A model generated the notes under the pieces. The model saw only the letters and a list, made by a program, of their open reading frames with translations, searched no databases and was not told the DNA's origin. Shown here in pieces: positions 47,101 through 60,221 of a DNA stretch of 64,000 nt. Position numbers and translations under genes: made by a program. The DNA lies in NCBI GenBank assembly GCA_029721515.1, contig CM056556.1, positions 2,542,501 through 2,606,500 on the forward strand, read 5' to 3'. Each line of letters opens with the position of its first letter. The stretch's first letter is position 1. The stretch comes from Synanceia verrucosa (taxonomy: Eukaryota; Chordata; Actinopteri; Perciformes; Synanceiidae).

Positions 47101-47270
47101 AAAAAAACAAGGCTAAGACCCGATAGCATTGCTTTCATGCTAACATGCTAACGCTATCAGTTCACGACGCTACACTTCTGTTTTACCGTGGAAAGAGGAA
47201 GTCGGTTCTGGGAATGACGTCACACCCGCGTAGATGGCGTTTCCAGGACAACTAGAACAATTGATTGAAC
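44102..47270. other. Upstream flank of cngb1
   Basis: No coding sequence was recognised on either strand; the open frames lack splice context and family features. The stretch at about 46490-46935 ends in GACAATAAACACTTTGAATC, the kind of 3' end seen in fish non-LTR retrotransposons (weak). The segment at about 47190-47260 (GGGAATGACGTCACACCCGC) is related to the element at 30245-30700. Confidence 0.5.
45440..45565 (-). promoter_or_regulatory. Candidate rod-photoreceptor promoter of cngb1 (CRX-like and NRL-like sites)
   Basis: On the plus strand CTAATCC (45534-45540) and GGATTAA (45556-45562) are CRX/OTX-type sites in opposite orientation 15 bp apart. AATCAGCAGA near 45499-45508 reads TCTGCTGATT on the minus strand, an NRL-type half-site. 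A TATA-like GATAAAA lies about 45 bp further on (minus strand, around 45458-45452). The order CRX, NRL, TATA-like reads toward cngb1, whose ATG is about 1.35 kb downstream and is preceded by an acceptor-like TTCAACAG. A noncoding first exon between is therefore expected. Motif-based inference. Confidence 0.4.
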
Positions 47271-47273
47271 CTG

Positions 47274-48790
47274 GGGTGCGTTTCCCAAATAACGACGGAA
47301 GTTAGCATGAAACCACGGTAGTACGTAGTACTTCCGAACGACCGAACTTCCCATTTCCGACCTTTTCCCAAAAATCTCCAACTACCGTCGTACTATGTAA
47401 GTTGGAACGACGTTAGTTTGAACTTCCGTCGTCCGAACGACATAGTTTCCAGATGTTTCGGAAGTGTTCGGAGAGCACTCGGATGCATTCGTTGCTGAAA
47501 GCGTGTTGACGACAGAAACGTGGTTTTATTTCCATCAGGCCAGTGTGACATCTTTAGCAACTTTGGGAAATATTCATCAACATGATCATGTTTCATATTC
47601 ACTGAAAGTAAGAACTGAATGCAGGTTGTTTCATATAATCGTCATAAATTGAAGACATAAAATACATACATCCAGCCTATATATACCTACAACTCCAACA
47701 GCACTTTGTGGTGGGATAGAACAGTGGTTAGAGTGTTAACACTGCAGTGTGTCAACATGGTGTGTAGTCAGGCATGGGTTCACATCCTCCTGAGGACGAT
47801 AAGATGATTCACTTTTGCTGGCAGATAAGATGTAGCCTCGTAATATTTCTGACATTGTATTCCATTATCGAGTGGTGTATTTGCAATATTTATGAACATT
47901 TAACACCACCTAATCATCAGTTGTTGGTCTCCACCTTATTCTATTGAACTGCTTTAATGATGAATTATTTTCAGTTAGAAATCTTATGTGTAACTGTATG
48001 TGACACACTGTCATTTGCAACTGCACTGTAACTGTCAGACTTATATTTCTGTTTTTCTTTTTTCTCTCATAGTTTATCAAAAAGTGCACCTCGTATTATT
48101 ATCTATCATCATATTTTATCATAATCTGCGCCTTGCATTCCTCTTATGTATCTATTACAGTATACAGTTTGGTACTTTATCTCTTATTTTATTTTCATCC
48201 TCCTGACCCCTGCATGTCCCTATATGTTTCCATCTTTCAAGCTGCTGGAATTGTGAATTTGTCTGTGAGATGAATAAAGTATCTTTCTATCTAATAATAT
48301 ACTATAACATAATATAATTATTTAACTGTAGGCTATTTACGTTGTAATTTGAAACTTCTAGGGCGACACAAACATTTGTTTTTAAAACATAACTTGCGTC
48401 TTTTCGCCTCAGCTGTGAGGTGAAAGTTAAAGTGACATCATTCATTCATGCTGTAGGGGGATCATGGATCACAGGGTGCCTAATCCTGACATTTCAAGCC
48501 CCAAGAAGAAGTAGAGGACATGACGTCACCTGAACGAACATTGAACGACAGCTCCATGCTATTCGTTCGAACGACACAACTTTCCGATGCAACTTCCGAT
48601 GCATCGTTCCAACTAAGCTTTTGGGAAACACTTCCGTCGTTCAACGATGCATCGGACTACGTTAGTTGTAAACATCGGAAGTTTCGTCGTTCGGACGATG
48701 CTGTTGGGAAACACCTGCGTCGTAGATCCATCGTTCGAACGTAGGAAGTAGCTAACGACGTTAGCAACGAACCTTTTGGGAAACGCACCC
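47274..48790. mobile_element. 1.5 kb inverted-repeat DNA transposon without transposase, CTG target duplication
   Basis: Termini GGGTGCGTTTCCCAAA (47274) and TTTTGGGAAACGCACCC (to 48790) are inverted repeats, each bordered by CTG (47271-47273 and 48791-48793), a likely 3-bp target duplication. Subterminal regions are dense in CGTCGTTCG/CGAACGACG-type motifs. The interior carries a nested tRNA-like SINE (47695-48295). No long transposase frame remains. Confidence 0.8.
47695..48295 (+). mobile_element. Nested SINE-like insertion
   Basis: It starts with a tRNA-like head (GTGGGATAGAACAGTGGTTA, GAGTG, then GGGTTCACATCCTCC, a good B box). It ends with GAGATGAATAAAGTATCTTT, CTATCTAA, a LINE-shared tail common in fish SINEs. 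It lies inside the larger DNA transposon, so it inserted later. Length near 600 bp is long for a SINE and may include further insertions. Confidence 0.55.
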
Positions 48791-48914
48791 CTGATTTGCT
48801 CCAGCCAGCATTGTTGGCTTTGTTAGCAATACCGGTTCATAGCAACGCTTACCACCTTAGCAACGTGGCTGTGTATCTTAAAACTAAACTGCTGAACCTG
48901 ACGTGAATTCAGTC

Positions 48915-48975
48915 AGAACTCTCGCGAGACCAACGCCTTAGACAAACGCTTAATATTAATCATCTCGCGAGAGTT
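48915..48975. promoter_or_regulatory. Paired CTCGCGAG palindromes
   Basis: CTCTCGCGAGAC at about 48920 and ATCTCGCGAGAG at about 48961 are two copies of the TCTCGCGAGA element, an initiator-type motif of CpG-rich promoters. No gene could be placed next to them, so they may mark an unannotated transcript or be part of a repeat. Confidence 0.35.
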
Positions 48976-49795
48976 TTATCTAGCATGCTAACGTTTGCTA
49001 GCAGCGTTAGCACAAAGCACAAAGTATAATAGAGGAAGTGTAGATTTTTTTTTATCCGATTATGCCCCTGGATTAAAAGTTAAGGAATTAAAATTTAATT
49101 TGAATAAACCAGATAAATTATTATTATTATTAGTAGTAGTAGTATTATTATATGTAGCCTACTATACTTATTTATTGTTATTTTAATCAAATATGGCACA
49201 TTTAATGCCATGGCAAGTTTGTGGGGATTCAAACTTGCAACCTGTAATGGTAAATTAGACGTGTGATAGACAGGTGGAAAAACATTCACCTGGTCAAACA
49301 GGTGGATGGATATCACTGCATCCAGTTAGGCCTGGTGTTTGAAGATGGGCACTACTTTATGGTGCTGATGAGGCAGATCCCATTATCAGCTCAGCAGGGG
49401 ATAAGCTGGGGGAGCAGGTCGATGACACAGACCCTTGGCCCATGGCTGGGATATGGCAGCAGCACAGTGGCCTCAATCCTAATTAAACATCTGGATAACA
49501 CACAGGGCAGTTCAGACAAAGACAAAGAGGAGAGTGAGGCTGATGCAAACTGGAAGACACTCTCTGATTCTGGGGAAACTTTGCAGGAATCCACAGTTGT
49601 TCACACTTTTTGGTTATATTTATTAATGTTTCATTCATTTAAGATATTGAAAAGAACAATGATGTGAGACATTGAAATAAAGGAATGCAAAACTACAGTG
49701 AAAGAGAAAGCAGATGCGGAGGTAAAGCTGCAGCGGATGATCTGTGATGGAAGCTAATCCTGATTACCTGTGACATTAAGACATGCAGGAAGGTG

Positions 49796-49796
<1 letters not shown>

Positions 49797-49851
<55 letters not shown>
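49797..49851. repeat. (TC)n(AC)n compound microsatellite
   Basis: Eight TC units run directly into about 20 AC units. Confidence 0.97.
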
Positions 49852-49854
<3 letters not shown>

Positions 49855-52408
49855 CTTACATACTTAACATGTTGGTTTATTGGTGGAAAAAGTACCAATA
49901 TCATTTATTTAAGGAAAAGCTCTATATTACAGGTACAAGAACAATCAAGTTCAAATTATCATTATGCAGATTTGTTATATTGTTATGTAACTGAGATGGC
50001 AAAGGCTAATTTTAATTAATATGGATTGATATTGTAACTTGTAAACATGCACCATATTTTATTATTTGATTTTGCAGCTCCAGCAGTAAATAACCTCAAG
50101 CCAGTGCAGAATTTGTCTATGAAATATATTTAAAAAGTATTAAAATTAAGTATTAAATGGAAAAAAGTACAGTTGCCCTCAAAATGTTGGTTGAATACAT
50201 GTACTCTCCAGCACAGTGGGTGAGCACACATGCACAGATGTTTTTGTTGTACTTTATTAGTGTGAATATTACGATGACATGGTTTTCAACATTTTAGAGG
50301 CAAAGCTTCCCTCTTGTGGCCAAAAGTAGAACCTACTCCTTGAAATTGACAACTGTTGCACAGCAGCTTTTAAAAGCTGCATAAAATTACACAGAGTCTT
50401 GTTGTGCTGCTTTTACCTGTAAGTTTTATTGTGAAATCTTTAACGTACTCTACACAGGAGTGTACAGGCCTTACAGAACATGCCCTGCATGCATCAACGT
50501 CATGATAATCTACTGCTGTTACTCTTACAAAAAGAAAAACCTGAACAGAAACAACATTCACAAAACTACAAATGATGAGTAAAAAAAGGGGGAAAGAACA
50601 CACATGTTTTTAAAAATGTTCCCTCATGCTATTTATAGTAAAAATAAATGCCTCCCAATATTCACAGAAAAAGGCACAAGGACACAAAAGTATACTGTAG
50701 ACACAGGGTAATAATGTGAATAGTGGCTTTACACAGAGAAAAGCAAAATAAACCGACTCAATGTCTGCAGATGTTTCTGTACATTAGGAGACTTTTAACA
50801 CTTGAGTTAACTTTCCAGAAGAGTCGAGAGGATAATGAATACAAAAAAGAGAGAAAACATAAAAACAAAAGGAAAGAAAAGGAAAGGTAAGTGAAGAAGG
50901 GAGGAGGGTTACAGATAAAAGCAGAACAAAAACAAGAAGCCTTTAAGAGGAGGAGTGGACTTCAGAGTCCTGATCTAGGTCAGGAGGCACAACGCCAGCG
51001 CTGCCCCTCCCCGACCTCCTTCCTCCTGCTTCTCCTCGCTCCTCCTTTTCCAGAGAAAACTGGCAAGGAAATCGTGGCCCAAGCCCTCCCTCCTCAATCT
51101 GTGCCTCCCCTGGTTTCTTTCCTTCCCTCGTCATCTCGTTCTCTCTCATTTCTCCCCGCTATTATTTTTTTATACCACCACCACCGCCTCCTCCTCATGC
51201 CTGACACTACTAAATCAGCAGCATGTGGACTTAATGGAAACCAGACCCTGACCCAGTCCTCTCTAGCCTGCATGCTTCTCCCTTGTACACTTAATTCAAC
51301 TCTTGATTCAATTATTTTGCTTTAGCATGACAAAAGAGACAAGGAGATGCAGAAAGATGCTGCTATGCTACGGTTTCACTCTTCACAGATGACATATTTG
51401 GCTTTTTAATTGTTCTCATTAAGTGTGAATAAATCCCCCCTCCTCCTCTTCTTGTATTTCATCCAAGTCCTGGCACCAGTCGTATATCAATGTCTCCACT
51501 GGGATTGTGTTTTTTGTGGTGCAGCTTGAACAGTTATGTGGTGGGAGGAGGGGAGGCTGGAGCCCTTGTGTCTGTGTACAAAAACTCTATGTGCCTTTGT
51601 TTGGGTAAGTGGTCTCTATGTCTTGGTGTGGACATACACAACTGAGTGCAGTAGGGTTTTTTTTTTTTGGAGATCATGTGTCAGTGGAGGTCAGACATAA
51701 TGGGCTCAGTGGGAGACGACGTGCACAGCTGTTTGACATTCCCGCGTCGGTCGGAGGACGTGTTTAATAAGCATGAAGACGTTATCTGCAGTGAAGCAAA
51801 CTCAGCAAAACAAAGATGACATTTAACAGCTTTAAAAGTGCAAATTATCTGTTCGAAAAGAGAAGAAATGTCACTAAGGCACATATTAGAGTTGATGGCA
51901 TGGCTATGAGCGCTCATGTTGTGTTATGTACAGTTTGAGTGCTAATAATGTATGTGCATTATCGACTTTGTCTGCATTTATGCTACAAATAAATCATCGG
52001 TGTGATTAGAATTGATAGAGGCGGTCATTCCTAGTGTGCCATGTGTTGACAGTATATTTGGCAGCTGACATTTTTTTATGAGATGGAATAAATGTTATTT
52101 TTTTAAAAAGAAATGGAGGTACTTTTTCAGACATTTGGAAGGCACGAAAGGAGAAAAACTAAAGGCCAGTGGAGGAAAACGTACTGTAGCTCCACAGGGG
52201 CTGGCTTTACCACGTTTGCATTATTTCACATGAGCAATAAAAGTTCTCACGATGAATGGGGCCCAAAACGGTGACTAATCCTCGGCTTTCTTACACTTTA
52301 GTGCTGCGTCAGGGCTTCTTTTCACTGCCCCGTGAGTACAAATTTCAACGGCAACGACTGCACCAGACAAATGACGAATAAGCGCTCTATCTCTTCTAGT
52401 TCTGCGCC

Positions 52409-55400
52409 TCACACCCAGTCCTGCAGAGAACGTTTGCAGTGCACCAAAGCCCTCGGCGTCTCTTTGTTCTGTAGAGTCCTGAGGATGGCGTAGATTAGGA
52501 TGAGGATGAACAGGATGAGGACCAGAGGGACAATCACCATGATCAGGGTCATGACCCTTGAATCGTTGTCAGCCACCATCACGACCACGTTCACATCTTT
52601 GTCCTCCTCCTCCTCCTCCTCCTCGGTATTGTCGGGCTGGGAGGACGGGCCTTCGTCCCGGCCTCTGTCCGGCTCTTTGTGCTCGTCTTTGCCTCGGTCT
52701 GAAGGGTTGACTGGTTCGTCTTCTGGTTCAGGCTCTGGGTTGGGGGCTCTCACACAGCCCATAAAATCCCTCAGGATGGAGCGAGGGTATCCTTTCTCTG
52801 CCTCTGTCTTGCGGTTGTCAAATCTCCAGTAATTGCTGCCTTTGTAGAAATAGGTATAAGCTGCATGAGAAGAAAACAAAAGAGATTTATTTGCAACGTT
52901 TTAGGTTGATATTTGTCGCCCAGGCTCTGAAATGTTACATAAACATGCAGTTATCAATTATTTACACTCCTTTTTCAGTCTCTAAAATCAGTGCCTTTTA
53001 TTTACTGTACAGACCTAAGAGTCTCATCTAAAGCTTAGAAGAAAAGTGTAAAAAATGGTCCTGCAGTCAACCTGGACCCAGTCTACCTGCTGTCAATCAG
53101 CTCGTTGTCCCTGCTTTTTAAGCTCCTGGAAACACAGTGTTATAATAATGATCATAAAATTTTATTTGGAATGTATTTTACATTTGACAACAAATGTCAA
53201 AGTGCACAATATCAGATGAAATCAACAGATAAAACCACCAGAACAGTTAACAAACAGCAACAAATACAATCAACAGATAAAAATCAACCAGAAAAGGCTT
53301 TTAAAAAAGAAGGTTTTGAGTAAAATGCCTCATTTACTTTAATTTATCTTGACAAGTTAAATCTAAGTCGCATCTTTGTATAAACTAAGATTACCGCCTT
53401 GTAGTTGTTCGCCTCTGTCTACTAGAAAAGTTTACTTTATGCACGTCCAAAACGACATCATTTCATCCTGGCAGATGTGTGTGAAATTGTTATAATCGGC
53501 ACATAAATTCGTCACTTATGACCAAAAACCTGTTTTGTGACCCCAGTGACCTTTGACCACTGTAAAGTAATCTAATCTTTCTTTGTGCCAGATGCAGTGA
53601 AACTCCCTGCAGGTGTTCCTGAGGCGTTCACAGGACGGACAAACTGAAAACATAATGCTTCTGGTCACAGCTGTCGCCAGCGAGAAAACTCAGGAATGTT
53701 TCTTTGCGGAGCAGTTTGGTGTTTTCACTTTTTACCGGAATAAAAATTCTGCAACTACAAATTAACTGCTGCAATAAAGAGATGAGATGTCGAGCACATG
53801 CAGTGTTCTCAGTCTTCTTAGGATACATTTCTGGGTGTAAATGTAGCTCTGACCAGGCTCTCAGAGACATTTTGGGTGGAGATGAGATCCGACTGTTTCA
53901 GAGTGCATTCAAAGCAGCTCTGCGACAAATCTAATTTCCAAAGGAAAGCCGGGCCAACCCTCAAAGCAGAGCTCTCTTTCCCCCGTCCTCCCTTCACTCT
54001 TCTCTTTGCTCGGCTTGCTCCAGTCTAACCAGTCTCAAATGTAATTTTTTCCTTCTCCGTCTCTTACACACCCAATTTAAGCCCTCTAACCTTTCATTCT
54101 TCCTCTCCCTTCTCACTCCCCTGCTTTGTGCAGCTTTCCTCCAAATAAAGGAAGACTTTGCTTTCATGAAAGTTATTGTTTACCGCCGTCATCGCTGAGG
54201 AAGGCTCCTCTGGGCGATGGAGGGATCTTGCCCCATCTGTCGATTGGCTTGGGGAAGTCGTGGTCTGTCGTGCGGGTCTCCTCGTTGTATCTCCAGTATC
54301 TGCACACAGACGGTTACATATGTTAAGACATACACCACACAGATGTTTCTGTGTACAAACGAGTTTGACCAGCAAAACGCTTTAAAACGAACTCGAGGAC
54401 ATGTACATAACTGTAGACCCATATCTCACATATTCATAGCCACACTTAAGCACCTTTATACAATCACTATAAAGAAAGGAGTCAGTTTGTTTTTACCTTG
54501 TTGCGTTATTTAAACTGAATTTACCTTTTTAGACCCAAATTTGAGCCAGAACACTGGAATTCACTGAAAAGTCAGAAATAATAATAATAATGATGTGCAT
54601 TGATACGTTTTCTGCTTTTTTTGTAAAAGAGTAAATTTGAAAATTCCTGGATAACAACAATAATTATATTTCATCATTAAAGATGTCATTTTGATTGTAG
54701 AGTTTGCACATATATATATTACCATGTAAATATTAAATTTCTGCTGCAAATATCTCCTCTGCAAATAAAGGTGTTTTATATTTTATATTTATGTCTTTAT
54801 TTTTATTTCTTATTTATGTCTGCCTTTAAGCTGAGAGTTTCATTATGCATGCATAATGACAATCTTGTATCATACTGGTGGATTAACCATTACAGAAATA
54901 TAAAAAAATATTTTGGTTAACAGCAATACTGTTAATTTATGGCAGTAAACGCCTCAGGTGGTGGAATAATAAATTTGTTAAGCACTGTATACATGATTTT
55001 TAGACATTTTAATGCAGAGTTTTTTACATATTATACCTTTACTTCCTCAGATTAGGTCTTAAATCTTGTTAAATGTCTTTTGCATGTGTGTTGCTATCTT
55101 ATACTGCACCTGTCTCCGCTGAAGAAGTAGGTGAACCCGTTGGGCTCCCACCAGATCGCCGTGTCGATCTTATGTGCAGGAACTCCTTGTCCGTACTCAT
55201 GTAAAGGCTGCGGGTATCCTGGCAGCACGTCGGCCTCCCTGAACACCCAGTATCTGTCATCTGCAGGGCCAACAGGATAGACAGAGTTATAAAGGTTTGT
55301 ACCTGGCTAAGACAATATGAGGGGAGGTTCATGAAGGAGAAGAAAAGAAGGAGAAAGGCGACAGCCAGAACATAATGTCATATGTCATGAGGTTTCCTCA

Positions 55401-58400
55401 CTCCAGCAAGGTAGAAATGGTCGGCATGATGCTTATTTTCCAAGATTTCCTCATGTGGGAGCCAATTTCTTCTCTAACTCTGACCTTTGGACGTACTTCT
55501 CAGCCATTTTCCACCTTCACTGCCAGGACACTGCAACATACTGTACTCAACTATAATAGCTTTGTGCACAGGGGCGTCTACTAACTGACTTTAAAAGGAT
55601 GTTTTAAACTACATTTATTATAGCAGTTTTAGATTCATATGAATGCAGGGTGTGATGCTATCGGCTCACAACACCCTCTAACCTTCAACCCTGAAGTCAG
55701 CTTCAGGGTTGAAGCAACTTTGACCTGATGATACGTCAATAAGCTACAGGAACACACCCATTTTATGATCATAATATGCTTTTTTTGCATGCGGTACAAA
55801 TCTCTATCTATTGAAATATACAGTAGCTAGTAGTCACCAACTCTTGCAGAAATCTCCAAATTATTTAAAAGTTATTGACACCAAATCAGAGTATGGTTCT
55901 TTCTGTAGTGTTCTCTCAACTTATGAGAAATAATAGAGTATGGAAACATCCATCATATACTTCCATTATACTGTTCTAAATTGAGTTTATTTGTGATTTA
56001 TGCAACAGAACTTTGACATCTACAACCCAAACAACCCTGTAACCTCTTAAAAAGACAAAAAAAAAATATGTGGGTCTAGAGGGAATAAAAATCTGTGATG
56101 AAAAGCTCAGAATATCCAGAAAATGCATGACAAATCACCACATGGTCTGTAAAAGTGAAAACTCTGCAGCTGTTAACATCTGGAGCTCCTCTCTCATGAG
56201 GCTCAGCTGGGTCGGCACCAACCAGCCTCGTTTAAGACAAACTCAGTAACACACTCCAACACTAACATGAACTCGCTGGGAAGCAGTCAGTCGTCTCCAC
56301 CTGCAGCGTCGTCGTCACAACCTTTCAACGGAGAATCCTTACTTTCTCCATTGTTTTATTTCCCTGTGTGTGTCTGCCAGACAGTGAGAGTTCTAGCTGT
56401 GTTGAATTATCACCACATCCTCATAACTCACAACAAAAAAAATGCTGAGTTTGTGATATTTCCTTCAAATCAAAGCATTCCCCAGCTCCACTTCAGCTTT
56501 TCTTCAGCAGCAGAAACGTCACTAAAACCATAAAAAAAACTGGTCTACCAAGACGGTTTGGATGTAACGCTGCTCAGTGCTGCACCACTGAAGTGACAGG
56601 TGGTTTTCAATGGCAATAATCCTCTTTGGCGTACCTTTAAAGAAGACAAATTTGCCGTCGTGGCGCTCGTAGGCTGCGTCGATGTCGCTGGGCAGGCCGA
56701 TCCAGAAAACAGATATGGGCATGGGGTAGTTATCCAGGACCCGGTTCCTCCGCACACGCCAGAACCAGCGACCCTGTACGAGAAAAAACATTTTATCTTT
56801 TACCATCATCAAAATTATTTATTGTTCCTCGAGGGTTGTGTCAGCTCATAGATTCCTTTCATGTGTTAAAAACACTGTTGACTGACAATTAATCGATTAG
56901 TTGTCAGATATTAAACTAATTAAAGTCTAAATTCTGTCATTCCAGCCTCTTAAATGTGAATATATCTAAACTGGAAATCTTTGAGCTCAGGATGTTGTTT
57001 TGTGGTTTCCAGAAAACTGTAACCTCCACCTTTTTTTTTTAAACTAAACAACTAATCAATTAATTCAGAAAATGATCAACAAGATAAGTCAACATTGAAA
57101 AGAGTTTCAGCCTCGTGTCTTAAATTGCAGAGGTAGTTTACACTGAATGACAGATTTATGATTTACTTTGGACAAAAAAATCTCTGGGAGAAAAACATCA
57201 GTCATCTTGGGCTTTTAAGACATTTTATAGCCCGAGTCAAAACATTAATAAACTATATAAATAATCAGCCTGTCCTGAATGAAATGCTGCTTCTGCACTA
57301 ATATGATCACTACTTCTTTACTTCTCACCTTGAAAACAAACATCTCCCCCCTCAGCATGGTCACCGTGTCAAAGTCCCCATCACAGATATCAGGGACCTG
57401 GTTGTCCGGTCGCTTGGGAGGCCGAGGAGGAGGCGGCGGAGCAGGAGGTGGGACATCCTTCCTCACATGTGGGGTGACGGGCTCCGGCTCAGGCTGGGAG
57501 TCAGTGGGGAGGGCAGGAGGCGAGGTCGGGCTGGGGCCGGGCTCCGGCGGTGTCGAGGGATGTGGTCTGCTGTCGGTCGGGTCGGGCAATTCGTGTGGAG
57601 GGTCGGTGGGAGATGGGGAGGTGGGGGAGTCCTCTTGGGGAGAAGGGGAGGTGGGGGAGTCTTCGACGGGAGGAGAAGTCGGTGGAGCGTCACTGAGGAG
57701 AGGAGGACCTGATGATGGAAAGACAGGTTAAAGTGGTTTGGTGTGTGGCATCAGACCTCCATCATCTCTTCTCCTCACACAGAGAAAAACTATTTTTCCA
57801 TTCTTGCTTGATTGACTCTGACTGAGCTGCTACTCTTTGGAAAAATCAGCCCTGCTGGTTGCTAAGAGAGGAAAACACAGATACAAGGCGGTTATGTAAC
57901 ATGAACAGACAGCTGATGGGCTTCAGTTACACTGAGCCAGAAATAGTGCAGGGAATATATGAGGGCTGATGATTGACAGTGACTCTATCAGTGTGTGGAC
58001 AAAGAACCTGCAGCATAAGTCTTTTTATGACAGCTAATTATGTTGCATCATTCAAAATACCTCTTGAGGTCACTTAAGTCTCAAATTTCTCTGATTTTGT
58101 GTCTTATTTTCCTTTCATACATAACAGCTTCTCCCTCAGTATAAACTACTTTAATCTACTTTTCAGTTGTTTGGTGTTGACCAGATGGTCTGTTGAAGCT
58201 GAAAACCGCTTCCTGCTACGGCTAACCAAAAATTTAAAAAAAAATAAAGTCAAAACAAGCTGGAATAAGTGAAAATATTGTGTGTAACAGATGGGCACAG
58301 CATTCATTTCATCCATTGTTAAATTTTTGAGTGATATTGACGTATTTTAAATCCCACGCTTGAGTGCCATAGACGTAATATAATACGTCAAAGTGGTTTT

Positions 58401-60190
58401 TCGGCAGTGGGTCGCCGATCGCGGTCTCCTGCAGCCTGTGAGTAATTTTGGGGCTTCTGGGAGATGTAGTTGGAGCATGAAGAATGATGAAATAGAGAGT
58501 CTCTTCTTTCATTTGAGCTATTCAGTGTTTTCAGAGTCATAGTACAAAATATTCTGTGGGTCTTGAAATATGACTCAAAATGGGTAAAAACACTGGAACA
58601 AGACACTTCCTGTTTTATAAAACAGCTGGCACTCAAAGAGTTAAAATAGAAATATTGATTCGCACAGCTTTAAATTAAACTAATCATGTCATGCTACAAC
58701 ACACAACACATAAATGAAGTATTTTCTTAACATGCTAATTCTTATACTTGTATAATAATTGAAGGAATCTATAACTTGTTTTTGCTGTGAGCTTTTATGT
58801 CTCTGAAGTGGACAGATGTGAAGCAAACGCCCTGTTGCATAAAAACCTCCACAAAGGAACCCAACTGTTTATTTCTACCATGCTACTTTCTATTTAAACA
58901 CTCAGATATCTTTTCTGATCCAATCAGAGCTTCATATCTGTTTGATGAAAGGAACTACTGTGTGATTTCGCTCCAAACATTTACCTTACAGTGTTTACAG
59001 CAGTTTGACAAAACTCCAGTTTACTCCAGTATGGTGTGGGAATAGAGAGATTTGAGGGTTTGCTCAGGAAATGAAAACCATATTCAACATTCCCAAACTG
59101 ATTTTTTTAACCACTGTGTGATACCAGAGATGTGACAGGACGAAACAATGCACAGTTAAAAAAAATGCATGAAAATATTACATTTTTGTCTAAAATAAAG
59201 TAAATCAGAAATCTGTCTGCGAATATTTCATTGCAGATCTTTGTGTTTGCATGTGCACGATCTGTCATTTCACAATGCCGTCCATTCACGCAGGGAATGC
59301 ATGAGAGCATGTTAACGGCATGCATGACGTGCTGCTTTGAGCGAGGTTTCTCTTCTTGTCCTCCTTTGACGAGCGTCCACATGTGATATGACCTAAAAGT
59401 ACAGCTGCAGTCATTTTAGAGCCAAAGCACAAAAAATCAAAAACATTTTCTGTCCCTGTGAGGGCAGTTTTGTTGGAGAGGTTGAAAAGGTTTTAGTTGT
59501 GGATAAATAAAGTCGAGGACAACAGATTTACTTCACTGCACAGCTGCAAACATGTGGCTGAGGTGTCTTTCAGTGTGGCGTATTTCAGAAGATAGCTGAT
59601 GAAGAATATTACCATGTGCACTGCAAATTCTGCAGCTGTGTGGCTTTAAATGATGTATAATGTGGTGATTTAAACAGACGCGCTTCTTACCGTATATGTA
59701 CTGTATTCCTCTGATGTCATCATCATGTAGCGTGAAGTTGTGGGTGTGAATCCACTGGTAGAAAGGAGCCATGATGGCGCTGGGATTATCTGAGTGCTCC
59801 AGACCCAAAGCATGTCCGAGTTCATGGACCGCAACCAGGAAGAGGTCTATACCTGCAGGGACACGCACACAGTAGGTACATGAGGGTTCAAGAACTAAAA
59901 CTGAAATGAAAAGGAAAATAAGCAGTGAACTGTATTTTAGTAAGACTAAAACTAAATAAAAAGTATGCTCTTTGAGAACAACTAAACTGAAAATGCATTG
60001 TCTCTGAAAACAACATTACAAATAAAATAAAATAAAAAAATTCAGTTTTATTTTTGTTTTTTCTTTTTAGCGTTAAGTTATAATTATCAAAAAAAGGAGA
60101 CGGCATAAAGTTCCAACAAATAAGTCAATGAAGGAGCGACTGTCAAATAAAGAAATAAATACATATTATTTATCTATTTTTATTTCTTAA

Positions 60191-60221
<31 letters not shown>

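Larger units (their letters stand above)
48794..52408 (-). other. cngb1-mmp15 spacer and probable mmp15 3' UTR
   Basis: No gene was recognised. A (TC)n(AC)n microsatellite lies at 49797-49851. An open frame at 49263-49667 (134 codons) has no recognisable features. From about 50400 to 52408 the sequence is less repetitive and is probably the mmp15 3' UTR; a minus-strand AATAAA occurs near 50424-50419 (TTTATT on the plus strand) about 2 kb past the stop. Confidence 0.45.

Noticed and set aside
49263..49667. 134-codon plus-strand frame
   Set aside because: The N-terminal part is uncharacteristic and the end is AT-rich; no splice sites or family resemblance supports a gene, though a decayed exon cannot be excluded.
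50891..51325. 144-codon plus-strand frame
   Set aside because: Low-complexity Pro/Ser/Leu composition, no family features, located in the probable mmp15 3' UTR.
57279..57731. 150-codon Gly-rich plus-strand open frame
   Set aside because: It is the complement of the Pro-rich mmp15 hinge exon; Gly-rich antisense frames arise automatically from CCN-rich coding DNA.
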